A stretch of 64,000 bases of DNA from Angiostrongylus vasorum (Eukaryota > Nematoda > Chromadorea > Rhabditida > Metastrongylidae). Below the pieces are notes generated by a model that saw only the letters and a program-made list of their open reading frames with translations, did not search any database and was not told where the DNA came from. Numbering within the stretch: the first letter of the stretch is position 1; the number at the start of each line of letters is the position of its first letter. Below, one piece after another: positions 42,601 to 50,102 of the stretch. Location of the stretch: the NCBI GenBank assembly GCA_018806985.1, contig JADANN010000033.1:2476501-2540500 (forward strand), written 5' to 3'. The position numbers and the translations under genes were made by a program.

Positions 42601-44831
42601 TACGGTGGGGAACGAACGCGCTATTGTCCTTTCCCGGGAGCAGAGCGCTCACCACCACACCATGCGGGTCCTTCGATTTCAGCATTGTTGTGGTTCTATT
42701 TCGCATAATACCCTGCCGTGAAAAAATTGTAGGCAGCAAATAAAAAGTAAACATTGTGATTTCATAACTCAGTTTAGCTGTTAATCGTCAACTCCTAGCG
42801 CTGATCATTCTTTGCAACATGGAGATTCATATCTCGTCCAAAAAACCCTGGAAACCACTATCATGAGCTAGGAAGCTCTTTCTTCACCCACAATTTGACG
42901 ATATTTGGAGTTATTTCATTTCCATGTTTGGAGTTATAAAGGAAAATAATGTGGTTTTCACGGCTTCGAGCATCATTTTAAGAAGCCTAAGGCTAAATGT
43001 GAATTAATTGTTAGAAAAAAGTACTAAACTTAAAATAATCAAGCAGAAGTAATAGCGCGTCAAGGCACCAATACACCAACGCAGAATATTTGTGAGGGAT
43101 TTTGAATCAATTTTGAAAAACCAAAAAATGAATAGGAAGGGCGAATGTCTCACTATCAAAGGTGACTTGGATTTGCATCTCAGATTTTTGTAGTTTAACG
43201 CGATCCGATATCAGAGATATGATAGGTATCTCAGCCATTGTCCGCAAAGGTCCTTCGGTACTTATGTGTGAATTCGGCAGTTTGTTTGAGGAGTCGTTCA
43301 TACTCGCGATTTCGGCCTTTATTTTCACATTGAGTCGAATCTTCTGGAGTTGCAGTTTTGGGTCTGTCAGTTAGTGAGCGGCTTCTGAGAATGGCCCGAA
43401 TACGGCTCACGTTGTGCATCTTCTTCAGCCTAGTTCCTCCATGTTGTTTTCCATGTTTGCCGAACGTCCAAGGTACACGTAGGAAGTGGTTTCCACAAAC
43501 AGACAGAGAACCATACATCTCGATCTGTTCATTTTCGCATCACGGGTTCTTCATGCACTGAGATTCGTCCCTTCATGGATCCTATTTATGAGCAGTACAA
43601 TCTTTCCCCCCACCCCCCTCGTTGAGTTCACTGAGCACCGTCTCTGCTTCACTGACACTCCTGGAAAAGATTACGACATCTGTGAAACGAAGATTTGATA
43701 GAAATTTTTTCATCAGTACGTATGTCTCACTCATTCCAGTGAAGTGACTTCGTTGTTTCGAACGTGGAAACGAAAATTACTCTTCACGAATCGGCGTTTG
43801 AAGAGAATGTTTTAGCATTATAAATGCACAGCAAGAAGCGGTCTCCATGGTGTGTTCTGGGCGTATTGGTTTTGTCCGTTTCCAGTGAGTTACTGTGCAA
43901 TCTGCGATTTAATCGCCTCTCACCGGTCGTGTCACAGCCCAACGTCGTAGACATAACGTCCAGTGTGCGGTGTACTGATGCGGGAATATTGCTGATTTAG
44001 GCGTTGTGGTTCAATAGAGTCCTGAGGTCAGCCTAGCCGAAAACTTCCCCAGGTCGTCACCACCAAGAACTGTTGCCGGTCTGGTGAGTCAGAGGGAGAT
44101 TTGCCACCGTTCGAATAGTTTGAAATCATGATGGAAGGGATTTCTGGTATTAGTTTTCTCTTAGCTGGGCTTCGTGATGGAAACGTTGCGCTCCTTCTCA
44201 GCTTGCGAGACCCTGTCGAGGGGACGAATCTCCTCGCTGTACATCGCAGGCCGACACTCAACACCTCGGAGCCACGATGGGGCGGCAAACCGTTGGGAGA
44301 GTTTTTTTTGAACTACTATGATTACTCCTCGGGAACTCCTTAGACTGTAGCTGAAGAATGAGTGCAGAAGGTTTTTATTATTGGGTTTCAAAACAATCGC
44401 TCCGGCGGTTTACCGCCTGCACCTATTTGTTTGTTTGTTGATTCCAATTAATTTGCGGGAATACTCTCGATCTACAGAAAACACGTACTGCTTCGGTTCT
44501 AAAGAAAAACAGTCGAGTGACCTATATTAATTTCGAGGAAACATGACAATCAAGTGAACAAGGTTGGCAGCCATCAAAAAAACTACTACGGCCTAAGCTT
44601 TCGCTTTGTGGGTATTTGTCGAAAGAAATCTGGTGTCATTCTTCACTCATCACTTAGTTATAGTTTAAATATTTCCCAAATCTTCTACGTTTGTTTAAAT
44701 GTACATTTTCCTCACTCACTCAGAAAGTGATCACCACAGTGCTTCTTCAGGTACTCGTTCTCCTCAGCCGTGATATTGTCAGACAGTGTCATTGGCAGAA
44801 AAATCAGTAACATCAGCAGGGAACATTGCAT
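24637..44831 (-). CDS. chymotrypsin-like serine protease (S1), tandem copy 2, eight exons
   Basis: Exons on the minus strand: 44831-44720, 41678-41583, 41233-40971, 40888-40726, 29966-29839, 29757-29655, 24885-24826, 24686-24637. Phases agree at every junction and give about 324 residues. Order: signal peptide, propeptide with one Cys, KR/SIGG activation site, FPW, TAAHC (His), DDLAILE (Asp), GDSGGPL (Ser), C-terminal helix ending DWIC, short tail. The pocket residue six before the active Ser is Ser, as in chymotrypsin, so cleavage after large hydrophobic residues is a reasonable guess. It would be secreted as a zymogen. All introns use GT donors. The exon 5 acceptor is CACG where copy 1 has CTAG, so the gene is either newly damaged, mis-sequenced, or spliced unusually. 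Introns of about 11 kb and 4.8 kb contain RTE and PLE insertions. A physiological role (digestion, host interaction) cannot be read from the sequence. Confidence 0.8.
24826..24885 (-). CDS. protease copy 2, exon 7: C-terminal helix
   Basis: Acceptor ACATTTCAG and donor GTAAGT. Reads [19 protein letters not shown] after a split Val codon. The WI motif is the C-terminal helix that closes the S1 fold. The usual Gly-Val-Tyr-Thr before this Arg is not encoded in either exon 6 or 7. Confidence 0.85.
24900..25205 (-). mobile_element. SINE family 2, diverged
   Basis: TAATTGTGATAGAGCCACAA, GGGCTCACGTGGTATCC and AAATCGGCATGGAACCCAGA are family 2 landmarks; much of the tRNA-like part is degraded. Confidence 0.45.
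25283..25520 (-). mobile_element. SINE family 1
   Basis: AAAGGATAAAGCCCTAGGCG to GGGATCGATCTCATGTG. The A-box end is lost beside PLE copy B-minus, which may have inserted into it. Confidence 0.7.
25604..25644 (-). ncRNA. hammerhead-ribozyme-like motif (PLE type)
   Basis: Minus strand: CAGGCT, CTGAGGA, A, GGCG-AAATT-CGCT, GAAA, CGTC, AGCTTG. Stem I has six pairs. It differs from 28,403 by a T-to-C in stem I that turns a G-U pair into G-C, so pairing is kept. Confidence 0.65.
26785..26973 (-). pseudogene. RT palm fragment of Penelope-like element
   Basis: 62 codons from [20 protein letters not shown] through [16 protein letters not shown] to LYCRYIGD. The G-x-x-x-G-x-x-x-[AS]-P motif and the RYIDD-like active site identify an RT palm. 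The first catalytic Asp is Gly. Confidence 0.7.
27106..27828 (-). pseudogene. N-terminal part of Penelope-like reverse transcriptase
   Basis: 240 open codons. The piece [20 protein letters not shown] and the LLIKTHK motif are typical of PLE RTs, which carry a K-T-H-K-like segment at the start of the fingers. The frame is kept only after a 65-bp direct duplication (27,299-27,428), which makes the protein repeat the LPTCPVL segment in a shifted frame. Downstream frames are broken. Host function is unlikely. Confidence 0.7.
27299..27428. repeat. 65-bp direct tandem duplication inside PLE RT
   Basis: Two copies starting ATCGCTGGATACCAACTTAT, period 65, with two mismatches (GACGGG/GACAGG and GGTAGG/GGCAGG). 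Because 65 is not a multiple of three it changes the RT frame. Confidence 0.95.
27813..28202 (+). CDS. GIY-YIG endonuclease domain fragment, copy B-plus
   Basis: 129 open codons: CFNGRDGDC, then [42 protein letters not shown] and LEAFWINP to a stop. YIG has become YLG and the domain lacks its first Cys. A relic of the same family as 11,519-12,043, but a clearly diverged subfamily. Confidence 0.75.
   Translation: MCLCATQNCIICFNGRDGDCMSSDVVYLISFNAFVDEYLGETARPLCVRIKEHLVGKLKLNTSLGTHGTQRHNWEDLEVQVTIVAQELRTQASKTLEAFWINPRNPKMNRREECLIITCDNGQYISLLY
28403..28443 (+). ncRNA. hammerhead-ribozyme-like motif (PLE type)
   Basis: CAGGTT, CTGAGGA, A, GGCG-AAATT-CGCC, GAAA, TGTC, AGCTTG. Stem I CAGGTT/AGCTTG forms six pairs including two G-U. 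All core positions are conserved. It lies about 200 bp after the stop of the GIY-YIG fragment, where a PLE terminal repeat is expected. Confidence 0.7.
28668..29030 (+). repeat. 390-bp repeat (family C)
   Basis: TTTTACTGTCTCACCGTGG, GGCTGTGATGTACAATGAG, CTGGAATCAAACTAGTCGC, GACCTCGGGACTCCAAAGAA, GCATCTAAGTAAGAAGG. In the intron between exons 6 and 7 of protease copy 2. Confidence 0.6.
29030..29450 (-). other. intronic block conserved between the two protease copies (copy 2)
   Basis: Counterpart of 4,880-5,340 with many substitutions and stops in all frames. It begins directly after a family C repeat. Confidence 0.6.
29655..29757 (-). CDS. protease copy 2, exon 6: catalytic Ser
   Basis: Acceptor TTTTCCAG, then [20 protein letters not shown], then [14 protein letters not shown], and donor GTAATT. 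The S of GDSGG is the nucleophile. The Cys of PEC would pair with the Cys before GDS in the fold. The exon ends in phase 1. Confidence 0.9.
29839..29966 (-). CDS. protease copy 2, exon 5, acceptor not AG
   Basis: Read in the phase set by exon 4 it gives [40 protein letters not shown], then ICA, and a GTGAGT donor. The homologous boundary in copy 1 is CTTCTAG; here it is CTCCACG, so the AG is missing. No nearby AG restores the phase without meeting a stop. SICA followed by GDSGG puts Ser at the base of the specificity pocket. Confidence 0.7.
30092..30300 (+). mobile_element. SINE family 1, 3'-truncated
   Basis: AAGGGCGCGTGTGGCGCAAT with a good B-box-like CGTGGAATCGATCC, ending at AGATATGCATTCAG. 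Within the intron before exon 5 of protease copy 2. Confidence 0.75.
31820..31900 (+). mobile_element. SINE family 1, 3' fragment
   Basis: CCTCCAACCGAAGCTTAATG through GAAAGCTTTATCCTCC; only the last 80 bp. Confidence 0.65.
31956..31996 (+). ncRNA. degenerate hammerhead-ribozyme-like motif
   Basis: TAGGTT, CTGAGGA, AGTCGAAGGCATT, GAAA, CGTT, AACTGA, ATAAAAGTT. Core conserved; stem II poorly paired. It follows a SINE 3' fragment. Confidence 0.35.
32466..32665 (-). mobile_element. SINE family 2
   Basis: TTTCATGGCAAGGTATGATA, TAACCACAATGATGCTGAGA, TTTGCAAAACTCCGGAGCGC, CACCACACCAAGCGGATC. Faces another copy at 32,665-32,785 in the opposite orientation. Confidence 0.6.
32665..32785 (+). mobile_element. 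SINE family 2, tRNA-like half
   Basis: CATGGCGTGGTGGCGAACGC, GTGATAGCGTGTTCGACTTC, CCTGGAGTTTTGCCAATATC, CAACATTGCGGTTG. With 32,466-32,665 it forms an inverted pair. Confidence 0.6.
32794..32833 (-). ncRNA. hammerhead-ribozyme-like motif, second type
   Basis: Minus strand: TCGGCT, CTGAAGA, A, GACG-AAGA-CGTC, GAAG, CATT, AGCCTA. Perfect stem II and core CUGANGA. One change in GAAA. Stem I is four pairs. Confidence 0.45.
32911..32948 (+). ncRNA. degenerate hammerhead-ribozyme-like motif
   Basis: TTAGAGGAAAACGAAGACGT, then CCAAACGTTAGCCGAACAAA. It keeps stem II letters and GTTAGCCGA but has lost the CTGA start. It faces the motif at 32,794-32,833 in opposite orientation. Confidence 0.35.
33045..33087 (-). 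ncRNA. hammerhead-ribozyme-like motif, second type
   Basis: Minus strand: TCGGCT, TTGATGA, C, GACG-AAAA-CGTC, GAAA, CGCT, AGCCGA. Stem I six pairs, stem II four pairs. C3 is T and the cleavage triplet is GCT, so it is probably inactive. Confidence 0.4.
33582..33620 (+). ncRNA. degenerate hammerhead-ribozyme-like motif
   Basis: ATGATGAAGATGAAGACGTC, then AAAACGTTAGGAAATAAATC. Related to the other copies by alignment, with several core changes. Confidence 0.25.
34150..35385 (-). mobile_element. RTE-type LINE, 5'-truncated
   Basis: Minus strand: [55 protein letters not shown] (one catalytic position changed, ADD to PDD), [20 protein letters not shown] and [20 protein letters not shown]. It ends near 34,150 with the same 3' sequence as at 13,060. 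Truncated at about 35,385 within the palm. Confidence 0.8.
35408..35495 (+). mobile_element. SINE family 1, 3' fragment
   Basis: CAACCACCTCTAACGATGCA through GAACGCTTTATTCTTTA, diverged. It follows the truncated end of the RTE copy. Confidence 0.55.
35500..37080. other. intron of protease copy 2, no gene found
   Basis: Several frames of 60-104 codons overlap on both strands (36,263-36,577 minus is the longest) without a recognisable domain. The only repeat recognised is the hammerhead relic at 36,634. Confidence 0.45.
36634..36677 (+). ncRNA. degenerate hammerhead-ribozyme-like motif
   Basis: TCGGTT, CTGATGA, then a weak stem II, GAAA, CCAC, AGCCGA and ATAAACG. CUGAUGA, GAAA and six-pair stem I remain; the cleavage triplet is lost. 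Confidence 0.35.
37081..37170. repeat. about 46-bp direct tandem duplication
   Basis: GAGCTCTATGAGAAAGAGGA, then AAGTAAGTTTTCT and CTTCACAACGA occur twice in a row with a one-base difference. Intronic; no function seen. Confidence 0.9.
38466..38726 (+). pseudogene. RTE endonuclease N-terminal part
   Basis: Reads [20 protein letters not shown], then [37 protein letters not shown] and [11 protein letters not shown]. The N-x-R-T and GLSETRR blocks are the first conserved motifs of the exonuclease-endonuclease-phosphatase fold (catalytic Glu in SETR). The frame breaks soon after. Confidence 0.8.
39120..39780 (+). pseudogene. RTE reverse-transcriptase core, broken
   Basis: Fingers: [20 protein letters not shown], then [19 protein letters not shown]. 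Palm: [40 protein letters not shown], then [11 protein letters not shown] with the catalytic Asp pair at about 39,738-39,743. At least two frame changes separate the pieces. Confidence 0.8.
40047..40589 (+). pseudogene. RTE C-terminal region
   Basis: 180 open codons. Contains [20 protein letters not shown], then [20 protein letters not shown] and [11 protein letters not shown], the conserved tail of nematode RTE polyproteins downstream of the RT, which is widely mis-annotated as a host gene. Confidence 0.8.
40726..40888 (-). CDS. protease copy 2, exon 4: catalytic Asp
   Basis: Acceptor TCTGACAG, donor GTAAGT. Reads [20 protein letters not shown], then [20 protein letters not shown] and [14 protein letters not shown]. 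The second D of DDLAIL is the charge-relay Asp. GFG marks the start of the second beta-barrel linker of the S1 fold. Confidence 0.9.
40971..41233 (-). CDS. protease copy 2, exon 3: catalytic His
   Basis: Acceptor TTGTTCAG. It reads ...[20 protein letters not shown], then [16 protein letters not shown], and ends [16 protein letters not shown] before GTGAAC. It contains TAAHC with the charge-relay His and both Cys of the neighbouring disulphide. The exon carries 87 whole codons after the split first codon. Confidence 0.9.
41583..41678 (-). CDS. protease copy 2, exon 2: activation site
   Basis: Acceptor ATTTCCAG, then [20 protein letters not shown], then [11 protein letters not shown], and donor GTCTCT. 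KR/SIGG is the zymogen cleavage site and FPW the conserved strand after it. It is 96 nt, entering in phase 1 and leaving in phase 1, consistent with exons 1 and 3. Confidence 0.85.
42010..42270 (-). mobile_element. SINE family 2, complete
   Basis: CAGTGGTGCTGAGATATTTG, CAAAACCCCGGACCGCAAGT, CACCACACCATGCGGGCCGT, GTCAACGGGATTGATCTGGG, GGCATTGAACCCAGTTAAGC. In the intron between exons 1 and 2 of protease copy 2. Confidence 0.7.
42275..42735 (-). mobile_element. two nested SINE family 2 copies
   Basis: CTTGCTGCCTACTAC at the left end, a tRNA-like core (about 42,370-42,440), GTCAACAGGGATTGATC. The body sequence then appears inverted (GTGGTCCGGAGTTTTGCAAA at 42,510) next to a second core (42,560-42,680). 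The right end GTAGGCAGCAAATAAAA mirrors the left. Confidence 0.55.
43330..43720 (-). mobile_element. fragment of a second RTE-like LINE family (RT)
   Basis: Minus strand: [24 protein letters not shown], then [20 protein letters not shown] and the LTDP segment. The order FADD, YVYLGR and LTDP is that of RTE-like RTs, but the words differ from the family at 37,920. It continues in poor shape toward 43,110. Several frame changes. Confidence 0.6.
44025..44325 (-). repeat. 390-bp repeat (family C)
   Basis: CTTCCCCAGGTCGTCACCAC, CTTAGCTGGGCTTCGTGATG, GCTGTACATCGCAGGCCG, GGCAAACCGTTGGGAG. Minus-strand copy. Confidence 0.6.
44720..44831 (-). CDS. protease copy 2, exon 1: signal peptide and propeptide
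   Basis: Reads [20 protein letters not shown], then [17 protein letters not shown]. The signal peptide should be cut near TLS/DN. The exon ends in phase 1 at GTGAGTGAG (a second GT four bases further on is also possible). The AG of a TTTTCAG acceptor lies two bases before the ATG, so this is the first coding exon. Confidence 0.85.
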
Positions 44832-44833
44832 GT

Positions 44834-44842
44834 CTGAAAAGT
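44834..44842 (-). promoter_or_regulatory. likely trans-splice (or 5' intron) acceptor before the protease start
   Basis: TTTTCAG followed by AC and the ATG. Nematode mRNAs often receive a spliced leader just upstream of the start codon. Copy 1 has TTTTTAG abutting its ATG at 19,015. The two upstream regions are themselves similar for at least 50 bp, so the promoter was part of the duplication. No TATA box is evident. Confidence 0.5.
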
Positions 44843-44984
44843 AGAGGTCGTAAAAAAATAGACCACTCTCGTGTTGTATTCCAAATTTTGAATGATGATT
44901 CAATAAGATTGATAAATAAAAAAAGAAAAGTTTCCTGGAATATGTAAAGAGTATAAAGACGTTAACAAGGATCTTTAAACGGGA

Positions 44985-45034
44985 ATGATCTGGAGAGCAC
45001 AAATCAACATTGAACTCACTTAAGCTGAAGCTGT
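44985..45034 (-). mobile_element. SINE family 2, end fragment
   Basis: TGATCTGGAGAGCACAAATC, then AACTCACTTAAGCTGAAGCT match the distal end of family 2 only. Confidence 0.45.
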
Positions 45035-45035
45035 G

Positions 45036-45275
45036 GTCGGAAGCGAACTGGTCGAAAGCGCCCTACAACACACACGTGGAATAGATCTCGCGCTCATGGT
45101 CCACCAAGCCTTTTATCCCTCCGGGATCACTGGCTCGATGCGCTGGTATGCCACCACGAGCCATTGTAAAGGCCGGATATGCATTCAATCAATCCATCGA
45201 TGCCTGATGAAGTCGAATGCTGGTGCATCCCTCAACGATTGATCAACACAGAGAGCTTCATCCTTTTTATTTACG
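45036..45275 (+). mobile_element. SINE family 1, internally deleted
   Basis: Head with CGTGGAATAGATC; the GTACCAGACTTGTCTGG part is deleted after CCCTCCGGGATC; tail GAGAGCTTCATCCTTTTTA. Directly preceded by a family 2 fragment at 44,985. Confidence 0.7.
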
Positions 45276-45689
45276 TAAAGAGTTGCGTGGTGAAATTGGT
45301 GCAAGAAGAACAATTGTCTCTGTTATTTCATTCATCTATTTGCTTTTCCTGGAAGGGTCAAAAAAGGTCATTGTCGATGTCTTATTTGAGAAATGAAATG
45401 ACTGCGGCAAATGCCGTTCGTCATGTGTGAAATCGAAGCGTCCTAAATGCCGAAGTGCTGAACGTGAAGGGGGAAAAAGTGAGCCCCTAGAGTGATCGGC
45501 AAACGACGACATGAATCGTTAAGACTGAGAAGGAAGATTGGGATTTGAATTTAATCAAGTCACTTCACTAAACGCTGTAAATCAAACAAATCAGTTAAGC
45601 AATGCTTTCTGATGGAGGATTGTATAGGTGGAGTGAAATTGTATTTTTTCTGGCAAAGTGTAAAAGCGCAAATCGTTTTGCGCTGATTG

Positions 45690-45870
45690 ACATTTATGCC
45701 ATTCATTCAACTTCGTCGAGCATCGTGAATATGACTGAATGCATATCTGGACCACACATTGCCAGCAGGAACGTTACAAAGTGGCAACTGTGTGCTGCTA
45801 TTCTCCACAAAAGCCTGGTGACACTTTGTGATCCCGTAGAGATAGAATCTTTAGTGAGGTCGTTGCGAGG
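45690..45870 (-). mobile_element. SINE family 1, old fragment
   Basis: CATTCATTCAACTTCGTCGA, GAATGCATATCTGGACC, GTGCTGCTATTCTCC. Middle portion only, heavily diverged. Confidence 0.45.
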
Positions 45871-46344
45871 GATGGAACCAGCGTTGGGTCCAGAGTGTAC
45901 TGCAGGGCATCCTAACAGCAGGTTTGCGCTCGCGTGATTTGGAAACTTTTAAAAAATTTTAAACGTATCATATATTAATTCAGTCACAAGAGAAATAAAG
46001 TTTAATAGCAAATAGTTCTTGTTAATTGATTGAACAATGAAAAGTGGTGTGATGGATTTCATCTGCTTCCAAACAGAGGGCAGTTGTTGGGTTTTGTCTC
46101 AAAGATTGCGAAAAGTTGATTCCTCAGTTTGGCCATTAATTTCTACCTGTGCAAAGGCATGTGACGTCTCCATTTTGTAAAAATGCTAGAAATGTACTGT
46201 TGAAGACTAGTGGGACTCTAATTCTAACTTTAAAATCTTCTAAAAGTTAAATAATAATTAAGTAAATGTTAAATAAAAAGAGTTCCACTCGTAACAGCAC
46301 GGCTCTTAGAAAGATGAAATCGCCGGAACGTCGGCCATCAACCA

Positions 46345-46392
46345 ACAACACCAATGACAACGACAACGACAACAACAACGACAACGATAACT
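46345..46392 (+). repeat. ACAACG-type short tandem repeat
   Basis: ACGACAACGACAACAACAAC and similar triplets over about 45 bp. Confidence 0.8.
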
Positions 46393-46679
46393 TGTACCAA
46401 CCTCGCATAAGCTCAACAAGACCCGCTTACAAGATCATATGAGAATAAATATCTTAAAAAGTTGATCTCTTCCTTTTTCAGTGCTTAGACGGGCCTGAAT
46501 TGAGAACGTTAAAGATCATTTCATAATCTGAAGACAACTCTCTGCTAACTGACTTGAGAGCTGAATTGAATCCGTCTTTGCCTCTGCAACTGATGGAAAA
46601 AACATATTGCAGGGGGGTTCCTATAAACTCTATGAATATACCTACTTGATACTTGACACTTGAACGGCCCGTTCTCACT

Positions 46680-47030
46680 GGTTTTGTGGGCTCCAGCATA
46701 ACGACCATTTTTCCGAGATTTGCTGGTTAAGCTACTGTGGTTTCCTGGAATCCCGAGGTCAGCCTTGCCAAAGTCCGCTCCAGTGAAACCACTAAAGGCA
46801 GTCGCAGCCCTTGTGAATCAGATGGAGATTTGCCACCATGCGACTTTGATACCAGGATGATGGTGGATCCTGGTATTGGTTTACTCTTAGCTAGGCTTTC
46901 TGATGGAAAATCCGGACTCGTTCTCAGCTTGGGAGACCCTGCCGGGTGGACGAATCCCCCCTCTCTACATTGCAGTCCGACACCTAGGAAAACCTCCTAG
47001 CCACGATTAAGCGGTAAACCGTTGGGAGGC
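46680..47030 (-). repeat. 390-bp repeat (family C)
   Basis: TGTGGGCTCCAGCATAACGA, CCCGAGGTCAGCCTTGCCAA, TCTTAGCTAGGCTTTCTGAT, GCGGTAAACCGTTGGGAGGC. Confidence 0.6.
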
Positions 47031-47054
47031 TATAAATATAACAATGTTAAATTT

Positions 47055-47385
47055 TTATTTACTGTCTACTATTATTTTTCATGGCGGGGGTATAATGGGA
47101 AATACAACCTCCATGATGTTGACATATTTACAAAACAAGGACCCCAGGCCAGATCGCACCGGTATTACCCTTTCCATGGGTTCACTTGTTACATACGGCA
47201 CCACTGAAGCTCTTGCTTTGGCTATCTTTCAGCCAGTTTTTTACCTAACGCTCTCATCAGCAATCACCAGTCAACGGGATTGATCTTGTGATAGCACGTG
47301 AGCTCCCGAAAAGAGCAATCGCGGTTCGATCTTGCTTGGCATCCTAATTTTGCGAATATCTCAGCAGCACAGTGGTTCTATCAAT
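47055..47385 (-). mobile_element. SINE family 2, mosaic
   Basis: Minus-strand family 2 body from TACTGTCTACTATTATTTTT and ATGGCGGGGGTATAATGG to GTCAACGGGATTGATCTTG. Then a plus-oriented tRNA-like unit: TGATAGCACGTGAGCTCCCG, ATCGCGGTTCGATCTTGC, TTTTGCGAATATCTCAGCA. Confidence 0.55.
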
Positions 47386-47966
47386 ATCTTCACGGACGTG
47401 ATAGAAAGACAAACATGGGAAATGCTGCTCTCTGCAGTAACGCCTACAGTCCTAACGTGCAAGGAACCTGGATCGTTCAAGGCCAGTGCAAGCTGAATTT
47501 CCGTGATATGATCACCTTTGCGGAATACCTTCCAGATAATTGTGTTCTTTTCTAGAATCTTTTCAACAAACGGATGCCGTTAATACACAGAAAGCACGGT
47601 TGTTGTGCCACTTCTACAGGAACGATCATAATATCTGCGTCAATGTGAAGCATGGGACAAATTGGACACAGTCAGAATATGCGCTGGAATGGAAATGTCG
47701 TCGAAGACGTTGTGAGCTTGCAACGATTCACAAGCAATGATTGTTCAAATCCAACTTTCGTATGCTATTTATTACAAAACAAATGAACTTTAGTCAAAAT
47801 TCTGACAACTACCTCGTTTCGTGTATAAGTGGGACACTTTCAACAGCTCCTTAAAATTGATGGTCCTCCTCAGCAAGCGATTTTCCGTAACAAGAAGCTA
47901 GAACGGAACAATTTTTATCACAAACTGAATCTTCTAGGACTTCTGCAGCACTAAGAACTGTTACCA

Positions 47967-48178
47967 TTGAAGAAGAAGAAGAAGATGAAGAAGAAGATGA
48001 AGAAGAAGAAGAAGAAGAAGAAGAAGAAGAAGAAGAAGAAGAAGAAGAAGAAGAAGAAGAAGAAGAAGAAGAAGAAGAAGAAGAAGAAGAAAAAGAAAAA
48101 GAGGAAAAGAAGGAAGAAGAAGAAGAAGAAGAAGAAGAAGAAGAAGAAGAAGAGAGAGAGAAAGAGGGAGAAGAAGAA
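47967..48178 (+). repeat. GAA/TTC microsatellite
   Basis: About 210 bp of nearly pure AAG repeats, with a few GAT, AAA and AGAGAG interruptions toward the edges. The poly-lysine frame across it is an artefact. Long GAA tracts can form triplex DNA and are length-unstable. Confidence 0.95.
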
Positions 48179-48179
48179 T

Positions 48180-49744
48180 GACGAAATATTAGCTCAGCAA
48201 TCTTTAATTATTCTTTTATTTAATTCTTAGTGACCAGGCAGATTTAACAATTTTGATTGGTTCCTTATAGTGTCGTATGCCCAGTGAAAATTAGGGTAGA
48301 ATAGAGCGTTTGTAACCAAAAAGCGAGGAATCATAGATTGAAGTAACCCATCATCTACATGGATATGGCCGCTCTTAAACCGGTATTCCCAAATCATTCT
48401 TTATTTGTAGAAAAAATTTCAGTTCATAAAACGTCAATCCTTTCGATCAGAACAAATGGAACAATGCCGAGCAATTCAGCTGAAGGTGCATAGCGTAACT
48501 TGAGAGGGTGATGAAAAATGACCCTTGGCCTTGAAAGCTTATTCTATAGGGAAATTCAAAATCGGCGAAATTGTGTAGTTGGAGTAGGGATAAGGAGGAA
48601 GGAAGGGAGCAATAGGAAAAAACCTTACGAAAATAGGTGGTTTTGGTTAGGACAATTGCATTCACCAAACTATTGTTCACAACAAATTCGTTGCACTTAA
48701 CAATCAATACATTCAAAACACCTACTTTCTATAAACCTCGGCATAGATAGTTGATATATTTATTTATCATTCATAGACCAAAGTGATGTGCACGAGGAAA
48801 CTGAAGCACCCTATGGCGAACAATCTGATTGGAAGGCCCCCCTATGGGGATGATCATATGTGGTAGGAAAAGTAGCATGAGCATTGTGATGCGGACGTTG
48901 TTAAGCACAATCGATTTCATCCGTACCGATAGCTAATTTTCATTCCTAAATATTTTAACCTCTAGGGCAAGTCCAAAGGCTTCTTTGAGAATCACTACTT
49001 TAGCACTCAAAAGATACACTGAGAGATGACGTTGGTAGAGTAGAGACGTCAAATAAGGGTGAGGAACAAGAAGTAAAGGCATTCGTTCTCGATTCCTCAA
49101 GCGCTCTTTATACAACAAGAATCTAACGACAAGGATGATACGATTTCCTTCATATCTTCATTACAACTGGAATGAATTTCCGTCGACAGTACCAAAGAGC
49201 TCATTTCTCCTGTTTTTCCAGGCATGATCATCACCACAAAAGGTCTTTCAATTGCCGCTGTTCTTGTTATGCTTTTGCACTTTCCACGCCAGTGTCAAAA
49301 AGCGTTAGTCAAGCATTGAACACATCGATTGCTGCTCAACAGTGGGTTGTTGTTTTTGTATTAGTAAATGTTAATGTGGAAGTTTTTGTGTTGTGCTGCC
49401 AAGAAATAGCAGGACACATCACCACTGTTCACATCTTATTAACTTTTTCCATTACCTTATATATATATGTATGCATGCACATATGTATATTTATGTAACT
49501 TTCTGGGTTTTGAATTTTCCTGGTTATGTGAGGCTTCGGGACTAGAATCGTCTTTGACAGTCGCGGCAGACTTTGAGCTAAAGTTCGTGGAACGTGGAAG
49601 CAGTCCCACTTCCTAGTGATGGAAAACACACGAGAACTGATTAAACAGGGAATGTACGTTCATGACCACTTTGTATATTCTCGTCGTTTGTAAGTTTGGC
49701 ATCCTGCTGAACTCAAATGACCAGTGAGACTATTTGTTGAAGGT
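48180..49744. other. intergenic, no gene found
   Basis: AT-rich, including a TATATATATGTATGCATGC-like patch near 49,460. Frames up to 108 codons lack recognisable features. Confidence 0.5.
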
Positions 49745-50095
49745 GACTCCTAGCCGTCTCCCGTGTACTTCGCAATCACATGACTGACGCTTTTGCCCGA
49801 ATTAACTCGTAGAGCACAATCCGCATAAACGAGGACACAGCCAAGTACGAATACATGAGTCTGTAATTTCGAGAAATTTCGTAATGAGCATGTCTTCATT
49901 GACACAAACAGTATGTGCCGAATAGGTGCAGCAGAAACATGGAGTCCACACCAGGATCCATCTGCGTCTCAAGAAATCACAGGTTGCTTTTTGTCCGCAA
50001 TGAACTCACTATCCGCCACCTAGGACGTGCTACCTCACTTTGCGACTAACTGGCAGGATATCCATGTATGAGGAATGTCCACGTATAAAGAATAT
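49745..50095 (-). mobile_element. RTE-type LINE 5'-leader fragment
   Basis: Minus-strand copy of the same leader (GTATGTGCCGAATAGGTGCA, CCAGGATCCATCTGCGTCTC and TATCCGCCACCTAGGA are matched in the other copies). Its start abuts a tRNA-like SINE at 50,100. Confidence 0.6.
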
Positions 50096-50102
50096 CTAGG
50101 GA

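Noticed and set aside
47967..48230. 87-codon open frame rich in lysine
   Set aside because: It is the translation of the AAG microsatellite.
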